Below the pieces are notes generated by a model, which saw only the letters and a list, made by a program, of their open reading frames with translations, did no database searches and was not told the DNA's origin. A program made the position numbers and the translations under genes. Positions 51,168 to 62,289 of a stretch of 64,000 bases of DNA are shown here, piece after piece (position 1 is the stretch's first letter; the number at the start of each line of letters is the position of its first letter). The stretch comes from Legionella sp. (GTDB lineage Bacteria > Pseudomonadota > Gammaproteobacteria > Legionellales > Legionellaceae). The DNA lies in NCBI GenBank assembly GCA_030680075.1, contig JAUXWR010000371.1:1-64000 (forward strand), in the 5' to 3' direction.

Positions 51168-51614
51168 ATGATAAAAACTGATATTCAACAACTTTTACAG
51201 CCTGTAGTTACAGAGCTAGGTTATGAGCTATGGGGTTGCGAATACCTTTCGCAAGGCAAGCACTCTCTTTTGAGGGTGTATATAGACAAGGAAGGTGGTA
51301 TTGGTATTGCCGATTGTGAAATGGTAAGTAAGCGTATAAGTGCGCTGCTGGATGTGGAAGATCCTATTCAGGGATTTTATAGTCTGGAAGTTTCATCTCC
51401 AGGTATTCCAAGACCTCTGTTTTATAAAGAACATTATCAGCGATATATAGGAAAAGACGTCCAGATTAAACTATATAAACCATTTAATGGTAGTCGCAAA
51501 ATAAGCGGGATTATTGGGTCTATTAATGATAATTCAGTCACCCTGAACGTTGGTGAAGAAACGCATGAATTACTATTTTCCCAAATTGTAAAAGCAAATT
51601 TGATAGGCGAGTGA
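51168..51614 (+). CDS. rimP: Ribosome maturation factor RimP
   Basis: 148 residues, needed for 30S subunit maturation. The N-terminal alpha/beta domain contains [17 protein letters not shown] and the conserved [12 protein letters not shown], followed by a C-terminal SH3-like domain. Its stop lies just before the nusA start, in the conserved rimP-nusA-infB order. Confidence 0.96.
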   Translation: MIKTDIQQLLQPVVTELGYELWGCEYLSQGKHSLLRVYIDKEGGIGIADCEMVSKRISALLDVEDPIQGFYSLEVSSPGIPRPLFYKEHYQRYIGKDVQIKLYKPFNGSRKISGIIGSINDNSVTLNVGEETHELLFSQIVKANLIGE

Positions 51615-51622
51615 GGCCAACA

Positions 51623-53101
51623 ATGAGTAAAGAATTGTTAATAGTTGCTGAGGCATTATCCAACGAGAAAGGAGTTAGCAAAGAGGTCGTATTGCTTGCT
51701 ATTCAAGCGGCATTAGAATCTGCTACCCGTAAATTATCGGACACCGAAATTGGTGTGCGCGTCAAATTGGACTCCCGTACCGGGGAGTATGAAACATTTC
51801 GTTATTGGGATGTTGTCGCGGATGATGAACTCGAATCCACTAACTATCAAATTACATTATCTAATGCGAGAGAGCGCTCTCCTGCCATAAAAATTGGCGA
51901 CAGAATTGAAGAGCCTATGGCATCGATTGAGTTTGGTCGAATTGCTGCACAAACCGCTCGGCAAGTTATTATGCAAAAAGTGCGTGAAGCAGAAAGACAA
52001 CAGGTTGTTGATCAATTTCGCAATAAATTGGGACAACTGGTTTACGGCACTGTTAAAAAAGTTACCAGGGACAATATTATTATTGACCTCGGTGGCAAAG
52101 CAGAAGCATTTATGCCTCGTCATGAAATGCTACCCAATGAAATGTTCAGACCTAATGATCGCGTGCGTGCCTATCTTTATGAAATCACCTCGCAATCACG
52201 AGGCCCTCAATTGTTCGTAAGCCGTGTACGAAATGAAATGCTTATTGAATTATTCCGAATCGAAGTCCCTGAAATTGGCGAAAACATTATTGATGTGAAA
52301 GCGGCAGCTCGGGAGCCTGGTAATCGTGCGAAAATTGCCGTAAAGACAAATGACGGGCGCATTGACCCCGTTGGCGCATGTGTAGGTATGCGTGGCGCTC
52401 GTGTTCAGGCAGTTTCCAGCGAATTGGGTGGCGAACGGGTTGATATTATCCTCTGGGATGATAACCCTGCTCAACTCGTCATTAATGCAATGGCCCCGGC
52501 TGATATATCATCAATTGTAGTTGATGAAGACAGCCACACCATGGATTTGGCAGTACAAAAAGATCAACTATCTCAGGCAATTGGTCGTAATGGTCAGAAT
52601 GTAAGATTAGCCAGCCAACTAACTGGTTGGACCTTGAATGTGATGACAGTTGAAGATTTTAATAGTAAAAGTCAGCAAGAATCGACAAAAATTATTTCGC
52701 TCTTCACTACAGCTCTGCAAATTGATGAAGAGATAGCAATGTTGCTGGTTGCCAATGGATTTTCTTCACTAGAAGAAATAGCCTATGTTCCTAAAGAAGA
52801 GCTCTTGTCTATTGAAGAGTTTGATGAGGAGATTGTTGAAGAATTAAGAAATCGTGCTAACGATACGTTGCTTGCACAAGCATTAAGTGCTGGCGGCGAA
52901 CTTGCAGGCTCACCGTCCGAATCATTATTGGCGATGGAAGGTATGACAGAGGCTATTGCCGCAAGTCTCGCAAGTATGGGAATAACCACCATGGATGAGT
53001 TAGCTGAGCAATCAGTTGATGAACTATTGGATATTCCTGGCATGACTGAAGAAAAAGCAGGTAGTTTAATTATGAAAGCACGCGAGCCATGGTTTCTTTG
53101 A
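51623..53101 (+). CDS. nusA: Transcription termination/antitermination factor NusA
   Basis: 492 residues from the ATG at 51623, which follows GAGG; an in-frame GTG at 51611 is less likely. Domain order: RNA polymerase-binding N-terminal domain (1-125), S1 (about 135-200, [22 protein letters not shown]), KH1 and KH2 (about 230-350, [11 protein letters not shown] and [12 protein letters not shown]), then two acidic C-terminal repeats as in E. coli that contact the alpha subunit. It modulates pausing, termination and antitermination. Confidence 0.97.
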   Translation: MSKELLIVAEALSNEKGVSKEVVLLAIQAALESATRKLSDTEIGVRVKLDSRTGEYETFRYWDVVADDELESTNYQITLSNARERSPAIKIGDRIEEPMASIEFGRIAAQTARQVIMQKVREAERQQVVDQFRNKLGQLVYGTVKKVTRDNIIIDLGGKAEAFMPRHEMLPNEMFRPNDRVRAYLYEITSQSRGPQLFVSRVRNEMLIELFRIEVPEIGENIIDVKAAAREPGNRAKIAVKTNDGRIDPVGACVGMRGARVQAVSSELGGERVDIILWDDNPAQLVINAMAPADISSIVVDEDSHTMDLAVQKDQLSQAIGRNGQNVRLASQLTGWTLNVMTVEDFNSKSQQESTKIISLFTTALQIDEEIAMLLVANGFSSLEEIAYVPKEELLSIEEFDEEIVEELRNRANDTLLAQALSAGGELAGSPSESLLAMEGMTEAIAASLASMGITTMDELAEQSVDELLDIPGMTEEKAGSLIMKAREPWFL

Positions 53102-53233
53102 TGGTAAATCGCGAGCTAAAGCAGTCAGAGAGACGTTTCATCATGTTTTTCTGATTATATAAGTGCCCAACCAGGCGCGACAGTAACAGAGACGAGCGAT
53201 TTTAATATAAATTGCTGAAAGAGGATCAAGAAT

Positions 53234-55768
53234 ATGGCGGATGTAACGGTTAAACAATTGGCTCAAGTTGTGGGAATTCCAGTTGAGCGTTTATTGAACC
53301 AGTTGCAGGAAGCGGGGCTAACTTTTACTGATGCTGTCCAGACGGTGAATGAAGACCAGAAGCGAATCTTGCTAAATCATTTAAAAGGTAGCGGCGACGC
53401 GCGTGCTACACCAGAGCGTTTTACTTTGCAACGAAAAAGCCTGACTCAGGTTACTCTTGGCAACGATGCTCATAAAGGCAAAACAGTTAGTGTTGAGTTC
53501 CGCAAAAAACGCACATTTGTAAAACGTTCAGTGTTGGATACGCAGCCAGAAAATGAACCAGAAGTAGATGAAGCCTTATTACCCGAAGACACGTCGGAAA
53601 TGCCAGTTGAGTCAATGGATGCAGCAGACGCAGTCACGCACGAGGCGGATTTACCTGTTGAGGCTCCCGAGGAAGCTGTTCTGGACGTGACAACTGAAGC
53701 GGTTGTTGATATTGCCTCGACTGAAGAAGAGCTGTTAGCTGCTCCCGTAATTGATATTGTGCCTGCTGTTGAAGTTGATAGATTGGCTAAGAAAAAGCAT
53801 GTTGAAAAAAATGAAACAGAAAGCGAAAAATCGGATGTAAAAAAAGCCAAAAAGCGGAGTAAATATCAGGCTCCTCAACGAGATGATGACGAAAATTTAC
53901 ACGTACGCTTTAAACGTAATAAAGGTAAGAAGCGTAAGGGTAGTGAAAAATCAGATAAATATCGCGAAGCTGAAGAAGCGTTAACGCATGGTTTTGCCAT
54001 GCCTACGGCACCCGTTGTGCGTGAGGTCATGATTCCTGAAACAATTACTGTTGCTGAACTTGCTAAACGTATGTCCGTAAAAGTAGCTGAAGTTATTAAA
54101 GTCATGATGAAGCTAGGTGCAATGGCCACGATCAATCAGGTTATTGATCAAGACACCGCCGTTATCGTTGTTGAAGAAATGGGGCACCGGGCGCGTGTAC
54201 TGAACGAAGACGCCATAGAGACGAATCTGGATAACACCATTAGCAAAGGAAGCCAGAGCGAGTCACGCGCACCCGTCGTCACAATTATGGGGCACGTGGA
54301 CCATGGTAAAACATCCTTGCTCGATTACATTCGACGGACTAAAGTTGCTGCAGGCGAGGCCGGTGGTATTACTCAGCACATTGGCGCATATCACGTCAGT
54401 ACGCCCAAGGGTGATATTACTTTTCTTGATACCCCGGGACACGCTGCATTTACTGCAATGCGTGCACGTGGTGCACAAGCTACAGATATTGTTATTCTTA
54501 TCGTGGCTGGGGATGATGGTGTTAAACCACAAACCATAGAGGCTATCCAGCATGCGAAGGCTGCAAAAGTTCCTATGATAGTTGCCATTAATAAAATGGA
54601 CAAACCCGGTATTGATCCTGATAGAGTAATGAACGAGCTTTCTGCTCATAACGTCATTCCTGAGTCTTGGGGTGGCGATACTATGTTTGTAAATATCTCT
54701 GCCAAATCAGGTCTGGGAATTGATGAATTACTCGATGCTATTTTGCTGCAATCCGAAGTATTGGAACTAACCGCGCATACAGACGGGGCTGCCAAAGGGG
54801 TAGTCATTGAGTCTCGACTTGATAAAGGCCGAGGACCTGTTGCAACGGTATTGGTACAAAATGGTACGCTTCGTAAAGGTGATATTCTGTTAGCAGGCTT
54901 CCAGTATGGTCGCGTTAAAGCCCTTGTAAGCGACAATGGTACGTTGATAGACAGCGCAGGCCCCTCTATTCCGGTGGAAGTATTAGGTTTATCGTCTATT
55001 CCCCATGCAGGTGATGATGCGGTTGTGGTACCTGATGAGAAAAAGGCGCGTGAAGTTGCATTATTCCGCCAAGGTAAATTCCGTGATGTTAAACTTGCCA
55101 GACGTCAGAAATCTTCTCTCGAAGGCATCTTTGAAAATATGACTGTCGCTGAGGCTAAAGCCCTGACAGTTGTGTTAAAGGCTGATGTTCAAGGCTCTGT
55201 TGAAGCAATAGCGGATGCTTTGGTAAAATTATCTAACGATGAAGTTCGCGTGGAAGTAATTGCCAGCGGCGTAGGCGGTATTACCGAATCAGACGTTCAT
55301 CTGGCTATTGCATCAAACGCCGTATTAATTGGATTCAACGTTCGTGCGGATGGTGGAGCAAAACGCCTGGCCGAGCATGAGTCAGTTTCATTGCATTATT
55401 ACAGCGTTATTTATGACATCGTTGATCAAATCAAAGGTGCTATAAACGGCATGTTAGCCCCTCAATTTAAAGAAGAAATTATCGGAATTGCAGAAGTACG
55501 AGATGTATTTCGTTCGCCCAAACTCGGTGCCATTGCAGGTTGTATGGTTGTGGAAGGGGCTATCAAGCGAAATAATCCCATACGTGTCTTGCGTGATAAC
55601 GTTGTTATCTATGAAGGAACACTCGAGTCACTTCGTCGCTTTAAAGATGATGTTATTGAGGTGCGTCAGGGTTTTGAATGCGGTATCGGCGTTAAAAATT
55701 ACAATGACATCAAACCTGGTGATTTGATTGAAGTATTCGAAACAATCGAAATTAAGCGAGATTTATGA
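53234..55768 (+). CDS. infB: Translation initiation factor IF-2
   Basis: 844 residues. The short N-terminal IF2_N fold (1-52) is followed by a long acidic and then Lys-rich linker (about 90-250). A second IF2_N motif precedes the GTPase domain, with GHVDHGKTS (about 353), DTPGHAAF and NKMD. The C-terminal part binds fMet-tRNA. AGAGGA precedes the ATG. It overlaps rbfA by 4 bp. Confidence 0.97.
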   Translation: MADVTVKQLAQVVGIPVERLLNQLQEAGLTFTDAVQTVNEDQKRILLNHLKGSGDARATPERFTLQRKSLTQVTLGNDAHKGKTVSVEFRKKRTFVKRSVLDTQPENEPEVDEALLPEDTSEMPVESMDAADAVTHEADLPVEAPEEAVLDVTTEAVVDIASTEEELLAAPVIDIVPAVEVDRLAKKKHVEKNETESEKSDVKKAKKRSKYQAPQRDDDENLHVRFKRNKGKKRKGSEKSDKYREAEEALTHGFAMPTAPVVREVMIPETITVAELAKRMSVKVAEVIKVMMKLGAMATINQVIDQDTAVIVVEEMGHRARVLNEDAIETNLDNTISKGSQSESRAPVVTIMGHVDHGKTSLLDYIRRTKVAAGEAGGITQHIGAYHVSTPKGDITFLDTPGHAAFTAMRARGAQATDIVILIVAGDDGVKPQTIEAIQHAKAAKVPMIVAINKMDKPGIDPDRVMNELSAHNVIPESWGGDTMFVNISAKSGLGIDELLDAILLQSEVLELTAHTDGAAKGVVIESRLDKGRGPVATVLVQNGTLRKGDILLAGFQYGRVKALVSDNGTLIDSAGPSIPVEVLGLSSIPHAGDDAVVVPDEKKAREVALFRQGKFRDVKLARRQKSSLEGIFENMTVAEAKALTVVLKADVQGSVEAIADALVKLSNDEVRVEVIASGVGGITESDVHLAIASNAVLIGFNVRADGGAKRLAEHESVSLHYYSVIYDIVDQIKGAINGMLAPQFKEEIIGIAEVRDVFRSPKLGAIAGCMVVEGAIKRNNPIRVLRDNVVIYEGTLESLRRFKDDVIEVRQGFECGIGVKNYNDIKPGDLIEVFETIEIKRDL

Positions 55769-56133
55769 GTAGCGACTTTAAGCGAAGCGATCGCGTTGCC
55801 GAAATGATACAGCGAAAGCTTTCACAGATTATTCAGCAGGAAATTAAAGACCCACGCATGCCAGCCTTCGTGACTATTTCCTCAGTGAAGGTAACGTCAG
55901 ATTTAGGGCATGCCAAGGTTTATTTCACCGTATTTAATAGCGATGTTGATGAGACTGCAACAATATTAAATACAGCTGCAAGCTTTCTGAGAACAGCACT
56001 TGCGCGAACCATCAAGTCGCGCACGGTACCGCAGCTGCATTTTATTTATGATGAGTCAATTGAATACGGAAGACGATTAAGCAAATTGATAGATGATGTT
56101 AATCCCCTAGAAAGTGACGATGAGCAAAGTTGA
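55765..56133 (+). CDS. rbfA: 30S ribosome-binding factor RbfA
   Basis: 122 residues, a small KH-fold protein that matures the 16S rRNA 5' end and aids cold adaptation. [22 protein letters not shown] is the family's N-terminal helix region; [18 protein letters not shown] is the C-terminal signature. The start overlaps the infB stop and its end overlaps truB. Confidence 0.96.
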   Translation: MSSDFKRSDRVAEMIQRKLSQIIQQEIKDPRMPAFVTISSVKVTSDLGHAKVYFTVFNSDVDETATILNTAASFLRTALARTIKSRTVPQLHFIYDESIEYGRRLSKLIDDVNPLESDDEQS

Positions 56134-57025
56134 GTGTAATTTACCTGTAAATGGCATTTTGCTGGTTAATAAACCGCAAGGATTATCTTCCAATGCTGTT
56201 CTGCAAAAAGTTAAACGGCTCTATAAAGCCAAAAAAGCAGGACATACAGGAAGCCTTGATCCTTTGGCAACAGGTATGCTACCGGTTTGTTTTGGCGAAG
56301 CCACTAAAATATGCCAATACCTTCTTGATGCTGATAAGCACTATGAGGCAACTGGCTTACTGGGGATAAAGACAAACACCGGAGACTCACTTGGAGAAAT
56401 TATCAATCAAATAGATAATTTCACTATCAGCGAGGCGCAACTACTGACAGTCATTAACCAGTTCATTGGCCTGACTCAGCAAGTTCCTTCAATGTTTTCG
56501 GCTCTTAAACATCACGGAAAGCCGTTGTACAAACTTGCTCGTGAAGGGATTACTGTTGACCGAAAGGCGCGAGATATTATGATTGACGTCATTAAATTAT
56601 TACGCTTTGATGGAAGACAATTTGAAATATCCGTATCATGCAGCAAAGGAACTTATATCCGAAATCTCGTGGAAGATATCGGTGAAAAATTAGGTGTATA
56701 TGCTCATGTAACTCAGTTACACCGTGTTCACACAACAGGTTTCATTGATGAGCGGATGTATAGCCTGGATGAGCTCACTAGTAAAAATTCTGAAGAGCTT
56801 CTAAATTGCCTGCTACCGTTGGAAAGGGCGATTGATTATATGCCCGTGCTACAAATCAATGACGATGAAGTAATACAATTGCAACAAGGAAAGACGTTGC
56901 AATATGAGCATGAACAAGCCGTCAGTTGTATTCGTTTACGCGACATGATGGATAATTTTATAGGGTTAGGCGAAGTAACTGATGATGGCGTGCTTAAAGT
57001 GAAGCGGTTGTTAGCTACAGATTAG
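56120..57025 (+). CDS. truB: tRNA pseudouridine(55) synthase TruB
   Basis: 301 residues from the ATG at 56120 (a GTG at 56114 is an alternative). It converts U55 of the tRNA T-loop to pseudouridine. The catalytic aspartate is in [17 protein letters not shown], and the second motif is [16 protein letters not shown]. The start lies within rbfA. Confidence 0.96.
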   Translation: MSKVECNLPVNGILLVNKPQGLSSNAVLQKVKRLYKAKKAGHTGSLDPLATGMLPVCFGEATKICQYLLDADKHYEATGLLGIKTNTGDSLGEIINQIDNFTISEAQLLTVINQFIGLTQQVPSMFSALKHHGKPLYKLAREGITVDRKARDIMIDVIKLLRFDGRQFEISVSCSKGTYIRNLVEDIGEKLGVYAHVTQLHRVHTTGFIDERMYSLDELTSKNSEELLNCLLPLERAIDYMPVLQINDDEVIQLQQGKTLQYEHEQAVSCIRLRDMMDNFIGLGEVTDDGVLKVKRLLATD

Positions 57026-57056
57026 ATTTATTCATGAACAAATTATTAACTAACGC

Positions 57057-57085
57057 TTGTGTCGAGGGGCTTAGCTTGATAGAAT
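57057..57085 (+). promoter_or_regulatory. Predicted rpsO promoter
   Basis: TTGTGT (57057-57062) and TAGAAT (57080-57085) are spaced 17 bp. The rpsO start follows 45 bp later. A promoter in front of rpsO is known in E. coli. Confidence 0.65.
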
Positions 57086-57130
57086 GCACCCCTTTAATTA
57101 AAACACTTAGCTTATATTCAGGAGTGACCA

Positions 57131-57406
57131 ATGTCGCTAACTAGCGTACAAAAAGCAGAAATTGTAGACCAATACAAACAAGCAGAGAAAGATACAGGAT
57201 CTCCAGAGGTTCAAGTGTCCCTGATGACTGGTCGTATCAAGTATTTGACTGATCATTTTAAGGTAAATCGTAAAGATTTCCACTCACGTCGAGGACTACA
57301 AGAGTTAGTTAATAAACGACGTAAGCTTTTAAAGTATTTGAAAAGAAAAGATCAAAGTCGCTATCAAACATTGATTCAAAGTCTTGGTCTTCGGGATTCC
57401 TATTAA
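57131..57406 (+). CDS. rpsO: 30S ribosomal protein S15
   Basis: 91 residues, two more than E. coli S15; a four-helix primary binder of the central domain of 16S rRNA. Conserved [16 protein letters not shown] and HFHSRRGL-like [17 protein letters not shown] are present. GGAG precedes the ATG. It ends before a strong terminator that separates it from pnp. Confidence 0.97.
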   Translation: MSLTSVQKAEIVDQYKQAEKDTGSPEVQVSLMTGRIKYLTDHFKVNRKDFHSRRGLQELVNKRRKLLKYLKRKDQSRYQTLIQSLGLRDSY

Positions 57407-57455
57407 TTGTCAGAATCCAAGTTGATGGTTAAGACGAATTTTCCAAATTAAAACG

Positions 57456-57484
57456 AAAGGCGCAGTTTTCTGCGCCTTTTTTTT
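57456..57484 (+). terminator. Rho-independent terminator between rpsO and pnp
   Basis: The stem AGGCGCAG/CTGCGCCT with loop TTTT is followed by a run of T. In E. coli a similar hairpin after rpsO lets part of the transcripts continue into pnp; the same arrangement is seen here. Confidence 0.92.
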
Positions 57485-57513
57485 CATTAAAACAATCTGA
57501 TGAGGTAGGTTAC

Positions 57514-59706
57514 GTGGCTAAAATCACTAAAGAAATACGATTCGGTGAACATATTTTGACACTGGAAACAGGCGAAATAGCACGTCAGGCTGATGGTGCA
57601 ATTTTTGCGAGCATGGCAGGAACTCAAGTACTGGTAACTGTAGTTGGTAAACGCAGTGGCGGTGAAGGAAACAGTTTCTTCCCATTGACCGTAAATTACC
57701 AGGAAAAAACATTTGCTGCAGGTAAAATCCCCGGTGGCTTTAATAAGCGCGAAGGACGTCCAAGTGAGCTTGAAACGTTAACTTCACGATTAATAGATAG
57801 ACCTATTCGTCCTCTTTTCCCTGATTCATTTACGAATGAAGTGCAAATCATTGCAACAGTTATGTCACTGAATCCTGAAGTGCCTGCTGATATTATTGCA
57901 ATGATCGGCGCGTCAGCTGCCTTATCGATATCCGGTATTCCTTTCCAGGGGCCAATTGGAGCGGCGCGGGTTGGCTATAAAGATGGTGTTTATATTCTTA
58001 ACCCAGGCTTTAAAGCGGTACAGCAGTCTGATTTGGATTTGGTGGTTGCAGGAACAAGCGACGCGATTTTGATGGTGGAATCTGAAGCACGTGAACTTAG
58101 TGAAGAAATTATGCTAGGTGCGGTGTTATTTGGTCATGAAATGTTCCAAAGCGTTATACGTGGCATTAATGAGCTTGCTCTTGAAGTGGGTAAAGCCGCC
58201 TGGGATTGGACGGCTCCCGCTGTCGATACGGAATTACAACAACGTATTCAGGATTTAGGTTCAGATCTTATTACCAATGCCTATTTGCTTAAAGATAAAC
58301 AACAGCGTTATCAACGACTGAACGAAGTACGCGAGGAGATTATCGCAGCACTGGTTAATGAAAATGCGGACGTTAATGTAGCGACTGCCGGTGATTTGCT
58401 CAGTAATCTTGAAAAAAACATTGTACGAAATCGTATCCTTGATGGTGAGCCTCGAATTGATGGACGCGACCAACGTACTGTTCGGCCTATTGCTATACGC
58501 ACTAAATTCCTAGATCGTGCACACGGTTCAGCTTTATTTACTCGCGGTGAAACACAAGCTATTGTGGCAGCTACACTAGGTAATGATCGTGACGCACAAA
58601 TTCTTGATAGTTTAACGGGCGAAACTAAAGACCGCTTTATGTTGCACTACAATTTCCCTCCCTACTCAGTTGGTGAAACAGGAATGGTTGGCAGCCCCAA
58701 ACGTCGCGAAATCGGTCACGGCCGTCTTGCCAAGCGTAGTTTAATGGCAGTGTTGCCTACAACGAGTGAGTTCCCTTACGTATTGCGTGTTGTATCAGAA
58801 ATTACAGAATCTAACGGCTCTAGCTCAATGGCTACAGTTTGTGGCACCAGTCTTGCGTTAATGGATGCGGGTGTTCCTCTGAAAGCTCCGGTCGCGGGTG
58901 TGGCCATGGGTCTGATTAAAGACAATGATCGTTTCGCTGTATTGACTGATATTTTAGGTGATGAAGATCATCTGGGCGATATGGACTTTAAAGTTGCCGG
59001 TACTGAAAAAGGTATCACAGCCTTACAAATGGATATCAAAATCACCGGAATCACCAAAGAAATCATGGAACAAGCGCTTGACCAGGCATTAGCTGGCAGA
59101 ACGCATATTCTAGGTGTAATGAATAATGCACTCGCAGAACACCGTGATGAGCTTTCCGAGCATGCGCCACGAATCACTACGATGAAAGTAGCGGAAGATA
59201 AAATTCGCACGATTATCGGAAAAGGCGGCGCAACAATTAAAGGCCTGATTGAAAGTACAGGCGTTTCTATTGATATTGATGACACAGGGGTTGTTCAATT
59301 ATTCTCACCAGATGCTGATGCGCTGGAAGAAGCCCAACGTCAAATCAAAGCATTAATTGCTGAAGTTGAAGTCGGTCAGACTTATAAAGGGAAAGTTAGC
59401 AAAATCGTTGATTTTGGTGCGTTTATTAACTTGTTACCTGGAAAAGATGGCCTATTACATATTTCACAAATCTGCAATGATCGTAATCAAAAAGTCGAGT
59501 CCGTTTTAAGCGAAGGCCAGGAGATTGAAGTATTTGTGGCCGGTGTTGATAAGCAAGGCCGTGTAAAACTCGAGTGGAAAGATAAACCCGCCGCTCCTGC
59601 TAAACCTGCCACTGAAGAAGCACCAGTTGCGACCGATGCACCGATTACTAGTGATGCAGCAGAAGAAACAGTACAAACAGAAGAAGACTCGCACTCAGCC
59701 GAGTAA
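57514..59706 (+). CDS. pnp: Polyribonucleotide nucleotidyltransferase (PNPase)
   Basis: 730 residues, a 3'-5' phosphorolytic exoribonuclease of the degradosome. Two RNase PH-like domains (about 1-220 and 310-550) flank a helical domain; KH (about 553-610, [15 protein letters not shown]) and S1 (about 620-690, [18 protein letters not shown]) domains follow. The tail is Ala/Pro/Glu/Thr-rich. The start is GTG after GAGG. No further RNase III leader structure was sought. Confidence 0.97.
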   Translation: MAKITKEIRFGEHILTLETGEIARQADGAIFASMAGTQVLVTVVGKRSGGEGNSFFPLTVNYQEKTFAAGKIPGGFNKREGRPSELETLTSRLIDRPIRPLFPDSFTNEVQIIATVMSLNPEVPADIIAMIGASAALSISGIPFQGPIGAARVGYKDGVYILNPGFKAVQQSDLDLVVAGTSDAILMVESEARELSEEIMLGAVLFGHEMFQSVIRGINELALEVGKAAWDWTAPAVDTELQQRIQDLGSDLITNAYLLKDKQQRYQRLNEVREEIIAALVNENADVNVATAGDLLSNLEKNIVRNRILDGEPRIDGRDQRTVRPIAIRTKFLDRAHGSALFTRGETQAIVAATLGNDRDAQILDSLTGETKDRFMLHYNFPPYSVGETGMVGSPKRREIGHGRLAKRSLMAVLPTTSEFPYVLRVVSEITESNGSSSMATVCGTSLALMDAGVPLKAPVAGVAMGLIKDNDRFAVLTDILGDEDHLGDMDFKVAGTEKGITALQMDIKITGITKEIMEQALDQALAGRTHILGVMNNALAEHRDELSEHAPRITTMKVAEDKIRTIIGKGGATIKGLIESTGVSIDIDDTGVVQLFSPDADALEEAQRQIKALIAEVEVGQTYKGKVSKIVDFGAFINLLPGKDGLLHISQICNDRNQKVESVLSEGQEIEVFVAGVDKQGRVKLEWKDKPAAPAKPATEEAPVATDAPITSDAAEETVQTEEDSHSAE

Positions 59707-59714
59707 CCCTCTCA

Positions 59715-59749
59715 TTCCAGGTGCGCAGCCCAGTATTGTGCACCTGGAA
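59715..59749 (+). terminator. Hairpin after pnp, likely terminator
   Basis: A perfect 10-bp stem TTCCAGGTGC (59715-59724) and GCACCTGGAA (59740-59749) begins 8 bp after the pnp stop. The following TAACTTTAAAC is a poor T-run, so efficiency is uncertain. Confidence 0.6.
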
Positions 59750-59775
59750 TAACTTTAAACAACAACTCTGATTGA

Positions 59776-60057
59776 TCACACCATAGTATCACCCTCTATA
59801 CTACCTGTTTCCATGGCATTCCTATTGTTAAGATATTCTTTTCTTACCTTTTTAGTGTTTATTGAATCGGAATTTCTAAAAAAACCTAATTTTCTATAAT
59901 CAGCTACATAAGCATGAGTTCTGGTGACGACTAATTTCTTACGTCTGATATCCGCATGTACTGGCTTAGGATATCCTTTTACCGTTATCTGTCGTCCTAA
60001 AGAACAGGATGATATCGCATTAACTAAAAATTTTAAGCTTGAATTTTTTATCTTCAT
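59776..60057 (-). CDS. Small basic hypothetical protein (uncertain)
   Basis: 93 residues if started at the ATG at 60057; a TTG at 60093 would extend it by 12. It is rich in Lys, Arg and Asn with no motif recognised, although KGYPKPVHADIRRKK and VTRTHAYVADYRKLGF look protein-like. No good ribosome site precedes either start. It may be a real accessory gene or a remnant. It follows the minus-strand HTH-like gene after 159 bp. Confidence 0.3.
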   Translation of the reverse strand: MKIKNSSLKFLVNAISSCSLGRQITVKGYPKPVHADIRRKKLVVTRTHAYVADYRKLGFFRNSDSINTKKVRKEYLNNRNAMETGSIEGDTMV

Positions 60058-60216
60058 ATTTAATAGTGGTCTATTAAAAATAGTCGAATTCAAATAAATT
60101 TGTTAGCTTTTTGGCATTCTGCAATTTTTTAAAAACAGGTATAATGCTTGCCCTGCCAAACTGGAACTTTCACCACTGCACCATACCTGGCGCACCGCTC
60201 GTCATAAACTGGCAAA

Positions 60217-60498
60217 TTAATCAAAGCTCCGGATTAAAGTACATTTAGGAAAAAAATGTTCTCCTAAAAACATTAAAAATAATTGAGCCAAGCTATCAGC
60301 CTTTTCCCCAAACAAGAAACTATTTCCATCACAAATATCAAGAAGTTTGTTAACAGATACGTCTAGTACAGAAGCAAGCCTGTCGATATCCATATCGCTA
60401 TACTTGGTTAAAACGTCAATTAAAATTTTCTGTTTATTTCCCTTGCTGCAAAATTCAAACTTAACTGATAATTCTGAAAACTGTAATGCGCAACTCAT
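60217..60498 (-). CDS. Small HTH-like hypothetical protein, possible regulator
   Basis: 93 residues; ATG preceded by AGAGGGA. The N-terminal strand-like segment (ALQFSELSVKFEF) is followed by a helix-turn-helix-like stretch, MDIDRLASVLDVSVNKLLDICDG (about 36-58), that resembles the recognition helices of Xre-type proteins. The C terminus is hydrophobic-helical. It is divergent from the methyltransferase gene with a 257 bp shared intergenic region holding repeated AAGAACA sites, which would fit a local regulator. The function is inferred. Confidence 0.55.
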   Translation of the reverse strand: MSCALQFSELSVKFEFCSKGNKQKILIDVLTKYSDMDIDRLASVLDVSVNKLLDICDGNSFLFGEKADSLAQLFLMFLGEHFFPKCTLIRSFD

Positions 60499-60632
60499 TT
60501 ATTATTCCCTCTTGTTCCAAGCAAATATGGTACTTATTTAATACCATATGATAAGTCCAACCTATTCATGGCAATACGTTTACAGAATGCCCTTAATATT
60601 TTAGAACGTTTTAAAATGGCGCGAACATTACT

Positions 60633-60680
60633 AAGAACAAAAATCAAAGTCAAGAACAAATTATCCTTGCTAATGTTCTT
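60633..60680. promoter_or_regulatory. Repeated AAGAACA half-sites, putative operator
   Basis: AAGAACA occurs at 60633-60639 and 60652-60658, and its reverse complement TGTTCTT at 60674-60680. The spacings are 19 and 22 bp, near two helical turns. They lie between the divergent HTH-like gene and the methyltransferase gene, about 75 bp before the latter's start. A role as a regulator binding site is inferred. Confidence 0.4.
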
Positions 60681-60755
60681 TTGATTTTCAAACATTCAAT
60701 TCTTTGTTAACATACGCGCTGTTGAAAATTTTGATAGTCTGGATAGATTCTGAAT

Positions 60756-62267
60756 ATGACAATAGTGGATTCAAAAGCACAAAGCTGGGAAATTGTTCAT
60801 GATGTATTTAATGATTGGATAAAAAACAGAGAATATGAGTTAAATATTTGTCACAATGCCAAACCAACAATCAAGATGTTAATATTCTTGGCGTTAATTG
60901 ATGCCAAAAAAACTTGCACATACAATGAAATCAGAGAAATATTTAAAACAAAAAATATTATTAAAGGCATAGTTCCTGATAATACCTTACGTACGTCCAT
61001 TCTGAACCTTGGCAAAATGTTGGATAAATTAAATCATGAACTGGAATTAAAATCTTCCAGGGGTAATTTTCAACTTATTCCAAGAATGTTCATGTCAGCC
61101 CGGACCATTGCATCACCAAAACATCAATCACCTGTGATGCTTTTACTAGATTCTCCTTATATCAAAGCAGAAGATATTGCAATTGAGCTTGTAGAAAAAG
61201 CCAGACTCCCCTTCCATGCATTATATTTTCTCGAAAGATCAGCACATTGGTGGGAAATCTTTTCTCATAATGAATCACAAATTCGTATTCAATATGAAGC
61301 TAGATCTTGGGAAAAATTAAGAATCAAAGATCGGCTTGATAACAATACAAACGATATTATTAGTTTTGTCGCCTTGGCACCTGGCGAAGGACTTAGTGAA
61401 ATTGAACTATTAAAAAAAATCCTTAATGAGAATCCAAACAAAACGGTCCATTATATTGCAATAGATTTATCTCAGCGATTATTGAGAGGGCATATCAATC
61501 TTCTAAAAGAATCACTAACAACCGAAATAGATCAAGACCGTATTATCTGCGTGGGAATAATAGCTGATATTTTTTATAATTTATCTGAGACAATAAATAA
61601 AGTTAGAAATGAATTGGTTAATAGCAAACTTATAAATCAAGCGCATGATTTTCTACCCACAACAAGTGGGCTTTTAGTAACTTATCTGGGAAACTGTCTT
61701 GGCAATTATTACCAAGATCAAGAAACAGAAATATTCTCAATTATATATAGTACATTCCCAAACAGACCTCTCGAATTTTTGGTTGGCGTATCAGTAATGC
61801 GCTCCACAGCGGATGAATATAAAAGAAACTGGGATGATTTTCTATTACAAACACCTAAATATTTATTAGAAACCAATAAACTGTTTGAATCATCAAGATC
61901 GCCAAATGACCAACATTTACCTGAATTTAATTTACCAAAAACTGGAACCAGCGAAAGATGCCCATTAGTTGTCCCTGAATTATATATCGTAAGACAGGGT
62001 ATCGAAGGACAAGTTTATCGCTTCTATTATAAGCTGGAATATGATCTTAAACTTTCCACAAGTCTTAGCAAGGGCATAAGATCTTTACCCAGAGGAACCC
62101 TGATACTTCTATATAATATTGTGAAATATAATATGCATACTCTAATACATGGCATAGAAGCTTTCGGGTTATTCAAAGTTGAATATGATCATAATTTTCA
62201 TCAAATCATAGACACACCAAATGGAAAACGTGAATACGCTGTATTTAGTGCATATTTGAGCAAATAA
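60756..62267 (+). CDS. Winged-helix / EgtD-like SAM-dependent methyltransferase
   Basis: 503 residues. Residues about 37-110 look like a winged helix of the OmpR/PhoB C-terminal type: TLRTSILNLGKMLDKL then LKSSRGNFQLIPR resembles the recognition helix plus wing. From about 150 the protein resembles the EgtD family (histidine N-alpha methyltransferase, Methyltransf_33): motif I FVALAPGEGLSEI (204-216), the ribose-binding acid in YIAIDLSQ (D237), and VTYLGNCLGNY (308-318), which matches EgtD FLGSTIGN. The C-terminal substrate lid differs from EgtD and ends KREYAVFSAYLSK. It precedes an MFS-like gene by 22 bp, so the product may be exported or sensed. EgtB is not present. The fusion of a DNA-binding domain to this enzyme is unusual; the substrate is unknown. 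Confidence 0.7.
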   Translation: MTIVDSKAQSWEIVHDVFNDWIKNREYELNICHNAKPTIKMLIFLALIDAKKTCTYNEIREIFKTKNIIKGIVPDNTLRTSILNLGKMLDKLNHELELKSSRGNFQLIPRMFMSARTIASPKHQSPVMLLLDSPYIKAEDIAIELVEKARLPFHALYFLERSAHWWEIFSHNESQIRIQYEARSWEKLRIKDRLDNNTNDIISFVALAPGEGLSEIELLKKILNENPNKTVHYIAIDLSQRLLRGHINLLKESLTTEIDQDRIICVGIIADIFYNLSETINKVRNELVNSKLINQAHDFLPTTSGLLVTYLGNCLGNYYQDQETEIFSIIYSTFPNRPLEFLVGVSVMRSTADEYKRNWDDFLLQTPKYLLETNKLFESSRSPNDQHLPEFNLPKTGTSERCPLVVPELYIVRQGIEGQVYRFYYKLEYDLKLSTSLSKGIRSLPRGTLILLYNIVKYNMHTLIHGIEAFGLFKVEYDHNFHQIIDTPNGKREYAVFSAYLSK

Positions 62268-62289
62268 AAAAACACCTGGAGTTATCTGT

